Positions 1-7,629 of a DNA stretch of 17,613 nucleotides are shown one piece after another; position 1 is the stretch's first letter, and each line of letters begins with the position of its first letter. The notes beneath the pieces are model-generated. The model was not told where the DNA came from and searched no databases. It saw nothing but the letters and a program-made list of their open reading frames with translations. A program made the translations under genes and the position numbers. The stretch is from Actinobacteria bacterium UBA3012 (GTDB lineage: Bacteria > Actinomycetota > Actinomycetes > Nanopelagicales > Nanopelagicaceae). The DNA lies in assembly GCA_002346305.1 (NCBI GenBank), contig DDZI01000074.1, positions 1 through 17,613 of the forward strand. The letters run 5' to 3'.

Positions 1-1
1 C

Positions 2-790
2 TTCTCTGATTGGGATCCAGCAAAGATGGTTTCCCAATGGAAAGAAGCAATTGCAACTAAGCCAGATGGAATTGCAATGTATGGTTTCATGGGACCAGAG
101 GCTGCTAAGCCATTAGTAAAAGAGTCCTTTGATAAGGGAATCATTGTCACAACCCTTAACACTTCTTTGGTGAAGGAACAAAAGAAGTACTCAACCAGAG
201 GTTTTGGTTATGTTGGCGCTGTGAACTACAAAGCAGGATTTGATCTTGCAAAAGAGATGGTAAAGCGTGGCAAGCTTAAGGCCGGAGATTCTGCATTTGT
301 TTGGGGTCTGAAAGGTCAAGGTGGCGATCGCGGTCAACGCACAGTTGGCGTAATCAAGGGCTTTGAAAAATCAAAGATCAAGGTTGTCTACCAGGAGATT
401 GACCAAGCAACAAACACAACTCCTCCTGCAGGAGCACCAACATTTGCTGGAATTATGGCAAAGAATAAAGATATCAAGGCAGTTGTTACCGATCACGGTG
501 GCTTAACTGCAACTGCTGCGACCTACATGAAGGCAGCTAATAAGACGGCTGGCTCAGTTTACTTTGGTGGATTCGATGTATCACCAGCAACGACTGATGC
601 AATCGAGAGTGGTTACTTAAATCTAGTTATTGATCAACAACCATTCTTGCAAGGCTACCTACCAATTCTTCAGATCTGTTTAACTGAGAAGTTCGGATTC
701 TCCGGCCTTGATGTTAATACAGCTGGTGGATTCGTAGATAAGACAAATGTGGCAGCTGTTGCTCCACTTGCAAAGGTTGAAATCCGCTAA
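2..790 (+). CDS. Sugar ABC transporter substrate-binding protein, C-terminal part (5' end outside window)
   Basis: This is the extracytoplasmic sugar-binding component of an ABC importer (periplasmic-binding-protein type 1, RbsB-like fold). The frame is open from base 2, so the gene enters from the left and its signal peptide is not visible; 262 residues remain. Visible family features are a segment near the left edge reading KPDGIAMYGFMGPEAAKPLV, where the ligand pocket lies between two Rossmann-like lobes, and a late stretch GGFDVSPATTDAIESGYL followed by VIDQQPFLQGYLPI. These correspond to the usual D-x-[ST]-P-x-[AT] hinge segment and the Q-P-x-x-x-G segment. The ATPase and permease genes follow on the same strand after a terminator hairpin. 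The sugar specificity cannot be read from the sequence. The downstream sugar-acid genes suggest an acidic or oligosaccharide substrate, which is inference only. Confidence 0.88.
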   Translation, partial: FSDWDPAKMVSQWKEAIATKPDGIAMYGFMGPEAAKPLVKESFDKGIIVTTLNTSLVKEQKKYSTRGFGYVGAVNYKAGFDLAKEMVKRGKLKAGDSAFVWGLKGQGGDRGQRTVGVIKGFEKSKIKVVYQEIDQATNTTPPAGAPTFAGIMAKNKDIKAVVTDHGGLTATAATYMKAANKTAGSVYFGGFDVSPATTDAIESGYLNLVIDQQPFLQGYLPILQICLTEKFGFSGLDVNTAGGFVDKTNVAAVAPLAKVEIR

Positions 791-810
791 TTAATTAGCA
801 GGTTACTTTG

Positions 811-849
811 AGTTTTGGCTGGAGATTAAATTTCCAGCCAAAACTTTTT
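811..849 (+). terminator. Intrinsic terminator or attenuator after the binding-protein gene
   Basis: A perfect 13-bp stem (AGTTTTGGCTGGA at 811-823 against TCCAGCCAAAACT at 833-845) closes a 9-base loop and runs into five T residues at 845-849. It lies 20 bases after the binding-protein stop and about 20 bases before the ATPase start. This position is common in ABC sugar importers, where partial termination keeps the binding protein more abundant than the membrane components. Read-through or a separate promoter must serve the ATPase gene; no clear promoter is visible between 850 and 870. Confidence 0.88.
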
Positions 850-870
850 AACATTATTTAGGGGGACAAA

Positions 871-1641
871 ATGGCAGGACAAGCTCCGGTAATTCAATTA
901 AAAAATGTCTCAAAGACTTTTGGTGAGGTTCGTTCACTTTCTGGTGTAGATCTTGAGATCTATCCAGGTGAGATTGTGGGATTGCTCGGCGATAATGGCG
1001 CTGGTAAGTCAACTTTAGTTAAGATCATCATGGGCTTTCATAAGCCAGATGAGGGTGGTGAGATTTGGTTTAAGGGTGAAAAGATCACCGAGTGGAGTGT
1101 GGAAAAAGCTCGCGATTTAGGAATCGAAACTATTTATCAAGAGCGTGCTCTTTGTGAGTTGCAGCCAATTTGGCGAAATATGTTTATGGGCCGAGAGATT
1201 AAAAATAAGTATGGAAAGTTAGATGTAGCAAAGATGAAGAGTGAAGCCTCTCGTTTAATGAGTGAGCACATGGGCTTTACCTCAACCGCTGTTCACCCAG
1301 ATAATTCGGTATTAACTATGTCGGGTGGTGAGAAGCAGGGTGTTGCAATTACCAGGGCACTTTACTTTGATGCAGAGTTAGTTATTTTGGATGAGCCAAC
1401 AGTTGGTCTTTCACTTTCTGAAACTAAGAAGACCTTAGATTTCATTCAAAGCATCAAGAAATCTGGTCGCTCCGCTATCTTTATCGATCACAATATCTTT
1501 CACATTTACCCAGCGGTAGATCGTATGGTTGTACTAGATCGCGGCAAGGTAGTTGGTAATTATAAGAAGAGCGAAATCACTATAGATGAGTTAATCGAAA
1601 GCATGTACCGCGTTGCCCGTACAGGTTCAATAAAGGAGTAA
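871..1641 (+). CDS. Sugar ABC transporter ATP-binding protein, single nucleotide-binding domain
   Basis: This cytoplasmic ATPase powers the importer formed with the flanking binding protein and permease. All ABC ATPase motifs are visible: Walker A GDNGAGKST (residues 40-48), Q-loop Gln90 in IYQER, signature MSGGEKQ (150-156, a variant of LSGGQ), Walker B VILDEP (171-176) and H-loop His207 in IDHN. At 256 residues it has one domain, unlike the ~500-residue double-domain RbsA type, so it probably acts as a homodimer, as in FrcA-like systems. The start is supported by a strong ribosome site (AGGGGG) a few bases upstream. The permease gene starts 7 bases after the stop. The sugar is unknown. Confidence 0.93.
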   Translation: MAGQAPVIQLKNVSKTFGEVRSLSGVDLEIYPGEIVGLLGDNGAGKSTLVKIIMGFHKPDEGGEIWFKGEKITEWSVEKARDLGIETIYQERALCELQPIWRNMFMGREIKNKYGKLDVAKMKSEASRLMSEHMGFTSTAVHPDNSVLTMSGGEKQGVAITRALYFDAELVILDEPTVGLSLSETKKTLDFIQSIKKSGRSAIFIDHNIFHIYPAVDRMVVLDRGKVVGNYKKSEITIDELIESMYRVARTGSIKE

Positions 1642-1648
1642 TGAGATT

Positions 1649-2653
1649 ATGGCTAAATCAGAGGAAGTAAAAGCAAAGGATAATGCTGCGCGACCACCAT
1701 CATTTTGGCGCCGATTTGGTATGCAATTTGGTATTTGGGGGGTAGGCATTGGAATATGGTTGATCTTTGTATTTACCGCATCAGAGGCTTTTACATCAAA
1801 GGATATTTACCTAGCCTTTGCCTCAAGCACGCCGATATTTGCCTTAATGGCGATCCCACTTACCTTAATTGTTATTACGGGTGAGATTGATCTTTCCTTC
1901 CCATCTGTTATGGCACTAGCTACCGCCTCCTTTACCAAGATCTACTCTGGTACTGGCAATATTTGGTTGGGTCTAGCAATGGCATTATTTGTTGGAACTA
2001 TGTGTGGCTACTTCAATGGCTGGTTAGTTACCTACTTTGCTATTCCTTCCCTTGTTATCACAATTGGTACCGGCTTCTTATTCCGCGGCATTGAGCTAGC
2101 TTGGATGAATGGCTCTGGTGTTGGCCTAACTGATAAAGAGCTGGCAAGTGTTGCAAATGTATTAGTTGGCAGATCATTTTTCGGAATTGCAAATCAATTC
2201 TGGTGGACGGTACTAGCAACCATCGTGCTCTGGTTTACCTTAAACCGAACCAAGTTTGGTGCCCATGTATTTTTAACAGGCGACAATAAGATCTCAGCTC
2301 AGTTAATGGGTGTAAATGTAAATAAGGTAAAGCGCAGGACCTTTGCGATCATGGGCTTCTTCGCAGCATTGGCTGGCCTAGTTGCCTCCTTTGAGGTCTC
2401 ATACTTCTGGCCGACACTTGGTGACGGTTTACTTATGAACTCAATCGCCTCTGTCTTCCTTGGTGGAACCTCAGTATTTGGTGGCATCGGAACAGTTACC
2501 GGAACATTTGTTGGTGCATTTATTATTGGTGCGATCAACGCCGGAATTGTTGCCTCAGGCATCAACGCTTTTTACACTCAGGTCTTCTTCGGATTGGTGA
2601 TTATTATTTCGGTAATCATGCAAGCTGTTATCTCCAAGAGAATTAAGCGCTAG
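1649..2653 (+). CDS. Sugar ABC transporter permease (RbsC / BPD_transp_2 family)
   Basis: This is an integral inner-membrane permease of the ribose/xylose/fructose-type importers. A charged cytoplasmic N-terminus (about 25 residues) precedes roughly eight to ten hydrophobic segments. Family hallmarks are visible: GEIDLSFPSVMAL after the second or third membrane segment (the G-x-[IV]-DLS-[VF] motif), GYFNGWLVTYFAIPSLVITIG in the middle, and the C-terminal NSIASVFLGGTSVFGGIGTV loop that contacts the ATPase. The length of 334 residues is normal. AAGGAG lies about 10 bases before the ATG; an earlier ATG at 1641 is out of frame. Only 22 bases separate it from the aldolase-like gene, so transporter and catabolic genes are probably co-transcribed. 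Confidence 0.92.
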   Translation: MAKSEEVKAKDNAARPPSFWRRFGMQFGIWGVGIGIWLIFVFTASEAFTSKDIYLAFASSTPIFALMAIPLTLIVITGEIDLSFPSVMALATASFTKIYSGTGNIWLGLAMALFVGTMCGYFNGWLVTYFAIPSLVITIGTGFLFRGIELAWMNGSGVGLTDKELASVANVLVGRSFFGIANQFWWTVLATIVLWFTLNRTKFGAHVFLTGDNKISAQLMGVNVNKVKRRTFAIMGFFAALAGLVASFEVSYFWPTLGDGLLMNSIASVFLGGTSVFGGIGTVTGTFVGAFIIGAINAGIVASGINAFYTQVFFGLVIIISVIMQAVISKRIKR

Positions 2654-2675
2654 TTAGTTATCCAGGATAAACAGG

Positions 2676-3584
2676 GTGAGCATTCAAGGAGTTTGCCCTG
2701 TTTTATCTGTACCATTTCATAAAAATGGCGAGGTAGATTATGCCAGCTTTGAAAGCATGGCGCAGTGGATTATCGCGCTGGGTACCAAATCAGTTTTATT
2801 TTTTGGTGTAGCAAGTGAAAATATTAAGCTTTCAGATGATGAGCGGTATGAACTTCTGGAAATATTACTTCGCACCCGGGAGGGTTCAGGCCTTCAGGTA
2901 ATTGCAAGTGTGGCTGATCATTCAGCGGATTTAGCGGTCCGTCGCGCAAAAGATTACGAGAGTATGGGCGCAGATTACATAAATATTCTGCCACCAACCT
3001 TTTTTAATCCAACACCTGCGCAGATAAATCATCACATCTCATCGATCTTAGCCAGCGTGAAGTTGCCAGTAATTGTGCAACACCTACCCCAAGGTGGGGG
3101 CGTAAATGATGTTGGTGATTTAGTAACGCTCAGCGAAAAATTTGATAATTTAAAGATGGTTAAATGTGAGGCAAACCCACCAGCAGATTCTATTAAGCGG
3201 GTACATCAATTAAGTAATAAAAAGGTTGAAACTTTAATCGGTTGGGGTGGAATTCACTGGGTTAGTGGCGCAGCAGCTGGAGCTAAGGGGATTCAACCTG
3301 GTTGCAGCTTAACCGATCTTTACTTATGGGCAGAACAATCATTTCTTGATCAAAATCGGCCAGAGTTTGATCAACGGCTAGAAAAGTTTTTACCTGTAAT
3401 TAGCGAATGGATCAATACGGTAGAGGAGTTAGTTGCTGCTGAGAAGTTTGTTTTAGCTCAACGTGGGATCATTGAAAGTGATTATTGCAGAGCGCCAACT
3501 GTAGTTTTAACTGAAAAGATGAAAATTCAGGCTTTATCCTTAATCGAGTTAGCACAGTCAATTACAACAACTAGAACAAGGTAA
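2676..3584 (+). CDS. Dihydrodipicolinate synthase / N-acetylneuraminate lyase family aldolase-like protein
   Basis: This is a class I aldolase-fold TIM-barrel protein of the DapA/NanA superfamily, which cleaves or dehydrates 2-oxo acids through a Schiff base. The N-terminus GVCPVLSVPFHKNGEVDY and the segment GVASENIKLSDDER (44-57, equivalent to the G-x-x-GE-x-x-x-LS motif) are characteristic. Lys163 in MVKCE is the expected Schiff-base lysine. The position normally held by the catalytic tyrosine of Y-N-x-P is His136 (IVQHLPQGGG), so the chemistry may differ from DHDPS. The start is GTG at 2676, with only a weak ribosome site. The next gene begins 4 bases after the stop and encodes a sugar-acid dehydratase, so the likely substrate is the 2-oxo-3-deoxy acid that enzyme makes. 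That is inference; a role in lysine synthesis is unlikely in this context. Confidence 0.85.
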   Translation: MSIQGVCPVLSVPFHKNGEVDYASFESMAQWIIALGTKSVLFFGVASENIKLSDDERYELLEILLRTREGSGLQVIASVADHSADLAVRRAKDYESMGADYINILPPTFFNPTPAQINHHISSILASVKLPVIVQHLPQGGGVNDVGDLVTLSEKFDNLKMVKCEANPPADSIKRVHQLSNKKVETLIGWGGIHWVSGAAAGAKGIQPGCSLTDLYLWAEQSFLDQNRPEFDQRLEKFLPVISEWINTVEELVAAEKFVLAQRGIIESDYCRAPTVVLTEKMKIQALSLIELAQSITTTRTR

Positions 3585-3588
3585 TAAT

Positions 3589-4752
3589 ATGAGGATAACA
3601 AAGATTACGACATTAGTTGTAAATGCCAAGATGCGTAATTGGGTAGTTGTGCAAGTCTTCACCGATGTACCTGGGTTGATCGGAATTGGTGAAGCAACTG
3701 TTGAGTACCAAGCCAGGGCAGTTGTTGGCGCCGTAGGAGATCTTGCGGTTACATTAGTGGGGCGAGATCCGCGAGATATTGAGCGTAACTGGCAGATTAT
3801 GTACCGCCACCCATTTTTTAAAGGTGGGGTAACCATGATGTCAGCTTTAAGTGGAATTGATCAAGCACTTTGGGATATCTCAGCTAAGGATTTAAATGTG
3901 CCGTTATGGCGCCTGCTTGGCGGTCTGGCCAGAGATCGAATCAGAATGTATGACCACCTAGGTGGTGGCAGCTCTGATTCTGTTTATAACTCAGATACCG
4001 TCTCATCATTTTCAGAGAAAATGAAACAAAGTATCAAAGAGGGATTTACCGCGGTAAAAATATTAGCAGTGCCACAAAGTACTGCACTCGGTGACGAGAG
4101 TAAGTTAAAGCACGCACATGATTTGATGGCGTCAGCACGAATGGCTGCCGGTCCAGATGTAGATATCATGATTGATTTTCATGGTCGCACTACTGCTGCG
4201 ATGGCGATTAAATATGCACAAGTCCTGGAACCATTTAAACCATTATTCCTAGAAGAGGTCGTGCCGCCTGATCAGATTGAATCCTTAAAGGTGGCACGGG
4301 CTGGAATAAATGTGCCTATTGCTGCTGGCGAGAGATGGCTACATCGCACTGAGTTTTTGCCATATTTACAGGCAGGATTAATTGATGTAGCCCAACCTGA
4401 TGTCTGTCATGCCGGTGGAGTGACTGAAATAAGAAGAATCTCAGCACTTTGTGAAAGCTATGGTGTATCGATGGCACCACATAATCCCCTAGGACCAATT
4501 GCAACTATGGTTAATGTGCACCTGGGATTGACTACTCCAAACTTTTTAATTCAAGAGGTGATGAGATCAGATGTAAGTTGGCGCAATGAGGTTTTCCACG
4601 GCGTGCCAGATATCAAGGATGGATATATCTACCCACCTGAAAAACCTGGCATCGGCGTGGAGATTGATGAAAAACAAGCCCAGAAGCACCCGTTCACAGG
4701 TGGCGAACCAGTCCAATGGTTCCACGCCGATGGTTCAGTTGCTGACTGGTAA
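3589..4752 (+). CDS. Enolase-superfamily sugar-acid dehydratase (D-galactonate dehydratase-like)
   Basis: A mandelate racemase/muconate lactonizing enzyme-family protein of 387 residues. The capping domain (about 1-125) contains GEATVEYQARAV and LSGIDQALWDISAK; the modified TIM barrel follows. Metal ligands fall at Asp196, Glu222 and Glu248, and catalytic histidines at His198 (DFHGR) and His298 (APHNPLGP). These are each exactly 13 residues later than the E. coli DgoD residues as I recall them (D183, H185, E209, E235, H285), so the active site is DgoD-type and the expected reaction is Mg-dependent loss of water from an aldonate to a 2-oxo-3-deoxy acid. The actual sugar acid is not determined. 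It lies between the aldolase-like gene and an SDR in one tight operon. Confidence 0.9.
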   Translation: MRITKITTLVVNAKMRNWVVVQVFTDVPGLIGIGEATVEYQARAVVGAVGDLAVTLVGRDPRDIERNWQIMYRHPFFKGGVTMMSALSGIDQALWDISAKDLNVPLWRLLGGLARDRIRMYDHLGGGSSDSVYNSDTVSSFSEKMKQSIKEGFTAVKILAVPQSTALGDESKLKHAHDLMASARMAAGPDVDIMIDFHGRTTAAMAIKYAQVLEPFKPLFLEEVVPPDQIESLKVARAGINVPIAAGERWLHRTEFLPYLQAGLIDVAQPDVCHAGGVTEIRRISALCESYGVSMAPHNPLGPIATMVNVHLGLTTPNFLIQEVMRSDVSWRNEVFHGVPDIKDGYIYPPEKPGIGVEIDEKQAQKHPFTGGEPVQWFHADGSVADW

Positions 4753-4766
4753 TCGAAAGGGAGAAA

Positions 4767-5525
4767 ATGAAGTTACAAAATGAACATGTCTTCGTGACTG
4801 GTGGTGCAAATGGCATTGGCGCAGCGATTGTGTTGGATGTAGCTCAAAGTGGTGCCAAGGTTTCTTTCTGTGATTTAGCAGAAGAGGCAGGTAAGGAGTA
4901 TGAAAAAGAGTTAACTGGAAAAGGATTCCAAGTATTTTTTCATCAAGGTGATGTGGCGAATTTTGATAACCTAAAAGTAGCCCACACGGCGATGGTTGCT
5001 AAGTTTGGCATGGTCACCGGTGTTGTAAATAACGCTGGGGTCAACTCAAATGCAGACCCAGTTGAGATGACAAATGATCAGTGGAATCGGTTTTTTGATG
5101 TTGATTTGAAAAGTGTTTGGCATACTGCAAAGCTTGTGTTACCAGAGATGCGCAAAGCGAAAAAAGGGTCAATTGTAAATATTGCATCCATCCATGCCCG
5201 AATGAGTTTTCCAAAATTTTTCCCATATGCAGCGGCAAAATCTGGAGTTATTGGTTTGACTAGAAACCTTGCGTTAGATGAGGGTATACACAACATTCGA
5301 ACCAATGCGGTCTCGCCCGGTTACACCTTGACGCCATTACTTGAGTCTTGGTTTCAGTCAGTTCCTGAAAAACGTAAGGAGTCGATGGCTGTTCAACCAT
5401 TGGGACGGATGGCCCAAACCTCTGAAATTGCAAAGGTGGTCACCTTCTTGCTCTCAGCAGATGCATCATTTGTAAATGGTGCTGATTGGATAGTAGATGG
5501 TGGGCTACACGCTCGTTTTGCTTAA
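4767..5525 (+). CDS. Short-chain dehydrogenase/reductase (SDR), first copy
   Basis: A classical NAD(P)-dependent SDR of 252 residues, the usual family length. The cofactor motif TGGANGIG is at 11-18, the NNAG motif at 88-91, catalytic Ser141 in NIASIHA, and Tyr154-x3-Lys158 in YAAAKSG. The C-terminal segment GADWIVDGG is also typical. Asp36, after the second beta strand (SFCDLAEE), favours NAD over NADP, which is an inference from the family rule. A good ribosome site (AAAGGGAG) precedes the ATG, 14 bases after the dehydratase stop. It probably oxidises a sugar or sugar acid, either before the dehydratase or as a side step. The 75-base gap that follows holds a promoter-like element. Confidence 0.92.
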   Translation: MKLQNEHVFVTGGANGIGAAIVLDVAQSGAKVSFCDLAEEAGKEYEKELTGKGFQVFFHQGDVANFDNLKVAHTAMVAKFGMVTGVVNNAGVNSNADPVEMTNDQWNRFFDVDLKSVWHTAKLVLPEMRKAKKGSIVNIASIHARMSFPKFFPYAAAKSGVIGLTRNLALDEGIHNIRTNAVSPGYTLTPLLESWFQSVPEKRKESMAVQPLGRMAQTSEIAKVVTFLLSADASFVNGADWIVDGGLHARFA

Positions 5526-5565
5526 GATTTAAGTTTCCTCGGGCGAATTTGAGCGCTATTTACCC

Positions 5566-5597
5566 TTGACAAGTCATTCTTCATACGAAAGTATGAA
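5566..5597 (+). promoter_or_regulatory. Promoter-like element with 18-base palindrome upstream of the CoA-transferase gene
   Basis: A consensus -35 hexamer TTGACA lies at 5566-5571. The palindrome TTCATAC-GAAA-GTATGAA (7-bp arms, 5580-5597) occupies the spacer and -10 region, and the ATG follows three bases later at 5601. TATGAA at 5592 could serve as the -10, but it leaves a 20-base spacer, so the exact promoter geometry is uncertain. No ribosome site is visible before the ATG. An inverted repeat overlapping the core promoter is a typical repressor operator. The GntR/DgoR-like protein encoded at 8718 is the obvious candidate ligand, which is inference. Confidence 0.55.
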
Positions 5598-5600
5598 TCT

Positions 5601-6824
5601 ATGAAAGCGTCAAACGCAACCAGTAAAGGCGCTCTAGCTGGGCTTCGGGTTATTGATGCAACCCAGATGTTAGCTGGTCCCATCGCAGGAACTCGTCTAG
5701 GTGATCTTGGGGCTGATGTTATTAAGGTAGAGCCACCAGCCAATGGCGAGTTTAATAGAACTCGCGGTTTTGAAGATCAGATGAGTAATGGCGAAATGAC
5801 CACCTTTCTTGCGGTTAATCGAAATAAGAGATCCCTTGCAGTTGATTTAAAAAGTGCTGGTGGTTTATCTGTGATTCATCAGCTAGTTAAACAATCTGAT
5901 GTCTTTCTACAAAACTTCAGACATGGCACCGCCGATCGCTTAGGTATTGGCTACCAAGCGCTGAAAGAAATTAACCCTCGAATTATTTATTGCTCCATCT
6001 CTGGTTATGGATCTAGCGGCCCATACCGTGATCGACCTGGGCAGGATCTAATTGTCCAAGGTTATAGCGGCTCTATGTTTAGCGTTGGTGCCACAGGGGA
6101 TGACCCAACCCCCAGTGCATTATGGGGCGCAGATGTAATGACTGGCTATCAAGCGGTGATTGGTATTTTAGCGGCAGTTGAATCTAGACATCAGACCGGT
6201 GTTGGCCAACATGTTGAAGTAGATATGTTGTCAGTGGTAATGGATTGCCAGCTACAAGAGATTGTTACATACCTGAATGCAGGCCCAATGCCACGTAGAT
6301 TAGAGGAACGATCAGCACATGGATCAATTCCTGCACCATATGGTGTGTATAAAACCAAGGATGCTTGGCTGACGCTAGCCATGGTTCCGCTACCTATTCT
6401 TGGTGAGATTCTAAATGATGATTGGCTAAAGACTTTAAGTGACTATAACGATGGCCATAAATATCGAAACCAGGTTTACAAGAAAATTCGTAATGCATTT
6501 CTTGATAAAACAACGCAAGAATGGATTGAAATAGGTGATAGAGCTGGCGCTTGGTGCGGGCCAGTTTATAACTATGAACAACTTATGAACGATAGACATA
6601 TCAGGGAGACCAAATACATTGTGGAACAGCCACAGTATCGAGGTGGTTCGGCAAAGACGGTTCGGCCTCCAATCAAGATGGACCAAACTCCACCAACTGT
6701 TCAACGGGGTGCTCCAGCACTAGGCGAACACACCGAGGAGATTTTGAATAATCTCCTAGGGATGGATCCAGAGACAATTTCTCAGTTAATAACTTCGGGC
6801 TCTGTTGCTCGGGTAAGGGAGTAA
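5601..6824 (+). CDS. CaiB/BaiF family (class III) CoA-transferase
   Basis: A 407-residue member of the family that moves CoA between carboxylic acids through an enzyme-aspartyl intermediate (formyl-CoA transferase, CaiB, racemases). The N-terminus GLRVIDATQMLAGPIAG, the segment LGDLGADVIKVEPP, the NRNKRSLAVDLK block and NFRHGTADRLGIGY are all diagnostic. Asp149 in RPGQDLIVQ is the expected nucleophile, and SISGYGSSGPY precedes it as usual. The 75-base upstream gap carries a TTGACA box and a palindrome, so this gene may head its own transcript. The enoyl-CoA hydratase starts 2 bases after the stop, as in caiB-caiD type arrangements. The pair suggests activation of an acid to its CoA ester followed by hydration, dehydration or isomerisation. 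The acid and the CoA donor are unknown. Confidence 0.92.
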   Translation: MKASNATSKGALAGLRVIDATQMLAGPIAGTRLGDLGADVIKVEPPANGEFNRTRGFEDQMSNGEMTTFLAVNRNKRSLAVDLKSAGGLSVIHQLVKQSDVFLQNFRHGTADRLGIGYQALKEINPRIIYCSISGYGSSGPYRDRPGQDLIVQGYSGSMFSVGATGDDPTPSALWGADVMTGYQAVIGILAAVESRHQTGVGQHVEVDMLSVVMDCQLQEIVTYLNAGPMPRRLEERSAHGSIPAPYGVYKTKDAWLTLAMVPLPILGEILNDDWLKTLSDYNDGHKYRNQVYKKIRNAFLDKTTQEWIEIGDRAGAWCGPVYNYEQLMNDRHIRETKYIVEQPQYRGGSAKTVRPPIKMDQTPPTVQRGAPALGEHTEEILNNLLGMDPETISQLITSGSVARVRE

Positions 6825-6826
6825 GG

Positions 6827-7621
6827 ATGAGCAATGTGTTAAGTGGTTCTGTAGATTTAGAGATTCATGGGAATGTTGCCCATTTAATCCTTAATCGACC
6901 AGAGAAGTTAAATGCAATGACGGTCAAGATGGATGAGCAACTTAATTCTTATATTTATGAGCTTAATAATAATCTTGATATTCGCTCAGTGGTGTTACAT
7001 GGAAAAGGTGAAAAGGGCTTTTGTGCTGGTAGCGATCTAACTGAACTAGATGAATATGGAAGCAATTGGGAGTACCGAAATAGATTTGACCGTAATTTAG
7101 ATTATGCACGTGCAATTTGGTTAATAAAAAAACCAGTTGTGGCAGCTCTGCATGGCTGGGTTGTGGGCGGAGGTTTGGAGATGGCGTGCGCTTCAGATGT
7201 GCGAATCGGTTCCCCCGATGCAAAATTCCAAGCAGGCGAGATTAGATGGGGTTGGCATGGTGGATCTGGTCAAACCCAATTACTAACTCACACGGTTGGG
7301 CCAGGTAATGCGAATTTACTGTTGCTGCATGGTGAAAAAGTTGAAGCTGACGCCGCATTGCGAATGGGATTAATTCAAGAAATCGTGGCAAAAGAAAATG
7401 TTTTGAATCGAGCAATTGAAATTGCAAAATCAATTGCGGAAAAAGCGCCGATTGCAGCGCAAATGACAAAGCATATGGTGCGTATGGCACAAAATATTCC
7501 GCTGGAGGTTGGCTTGCTTTACGAGAATGATTCATTTTCTTATTGCATGACCACAGAGGATGCTGCAGAGGGGCAGCGTGCCTTTGCTGAAAAACGTAAG
7601 CCGCAATTTAAGGGAAAGTAG
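6827..7621 (+). CDS. Enoyl-CoA hydratase/isomerase (crotonase family), first copy
   Basis: A 264-residue crotonase-fold protein acting on CoA thioesters. The first oxyanion-hole segment is GFCAGSDL (64-71) and the second is VVGGGLEMA (112-120). Both hydratase glutamates are in place, Glu118 in GGGLE and Glu138 in QAGEI, spaced by 20 residues as in rat enoyl-CoA hydratase (E144/E164). It should therefore be able to add or remove water, not only isomerise. AAGGGAG overlaps the end of the CoA-transferase gene and serves as ribosome site. It shares unusual blocks with the protein at 9437 (YGSNW, IKKPV, GWHGG, YENDSF, AFAEKR), so the two are paralogues. There is no thiolase or acyl-CoA dehydrogenase nearby, so ordinary beta-oxidation is unlikely. 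Confidence 0.93.
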   Translation: MSNVLSGSVDLEIHGNVAHLILNRPEKLNAMTVKMDEQLNSYIYELNNNLDIRSVVLHGKGEKGFCAGSDLTELDEYGSNWEYRNRFDRNLDYARAIWLIKKPVVAALHGWVVGGGLEMACASDVRIGSPDAKFQAGEIRWGWHGGSGQTQLLTHTVGPGNANLLLLHGEKVEADAALRMGLIQEIVAKENVLNRAIEIAKSIAEKAPIAAQMTKHMVRMAQNIPLEVGLLYENDSFSYCMTTEDAAEGQRAFAEKRKPQFKGK

Positions 7622-7629
7622 GAATACAA

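Noticed and set aside
2299..2565. Antisense reading frames inside the permease and other genes
   Set aside because: They are open only because of codon bias on the opposite strand, have no ribosome sites and match no family I recognise.
2676..3584. Lysine-biosynthesis DapA
   Set aside because: The catalytic tyrosine position is His and all neighbours are sugar or CoA catabolic genes.
5601..7621. Carnitine metabolism (caiB-caiD)
   Set aside because: The CoA-transferase and crotonase order is similar, but no caiA, caiC, caiT or caiE genes are present and the neighbours act on sugars.
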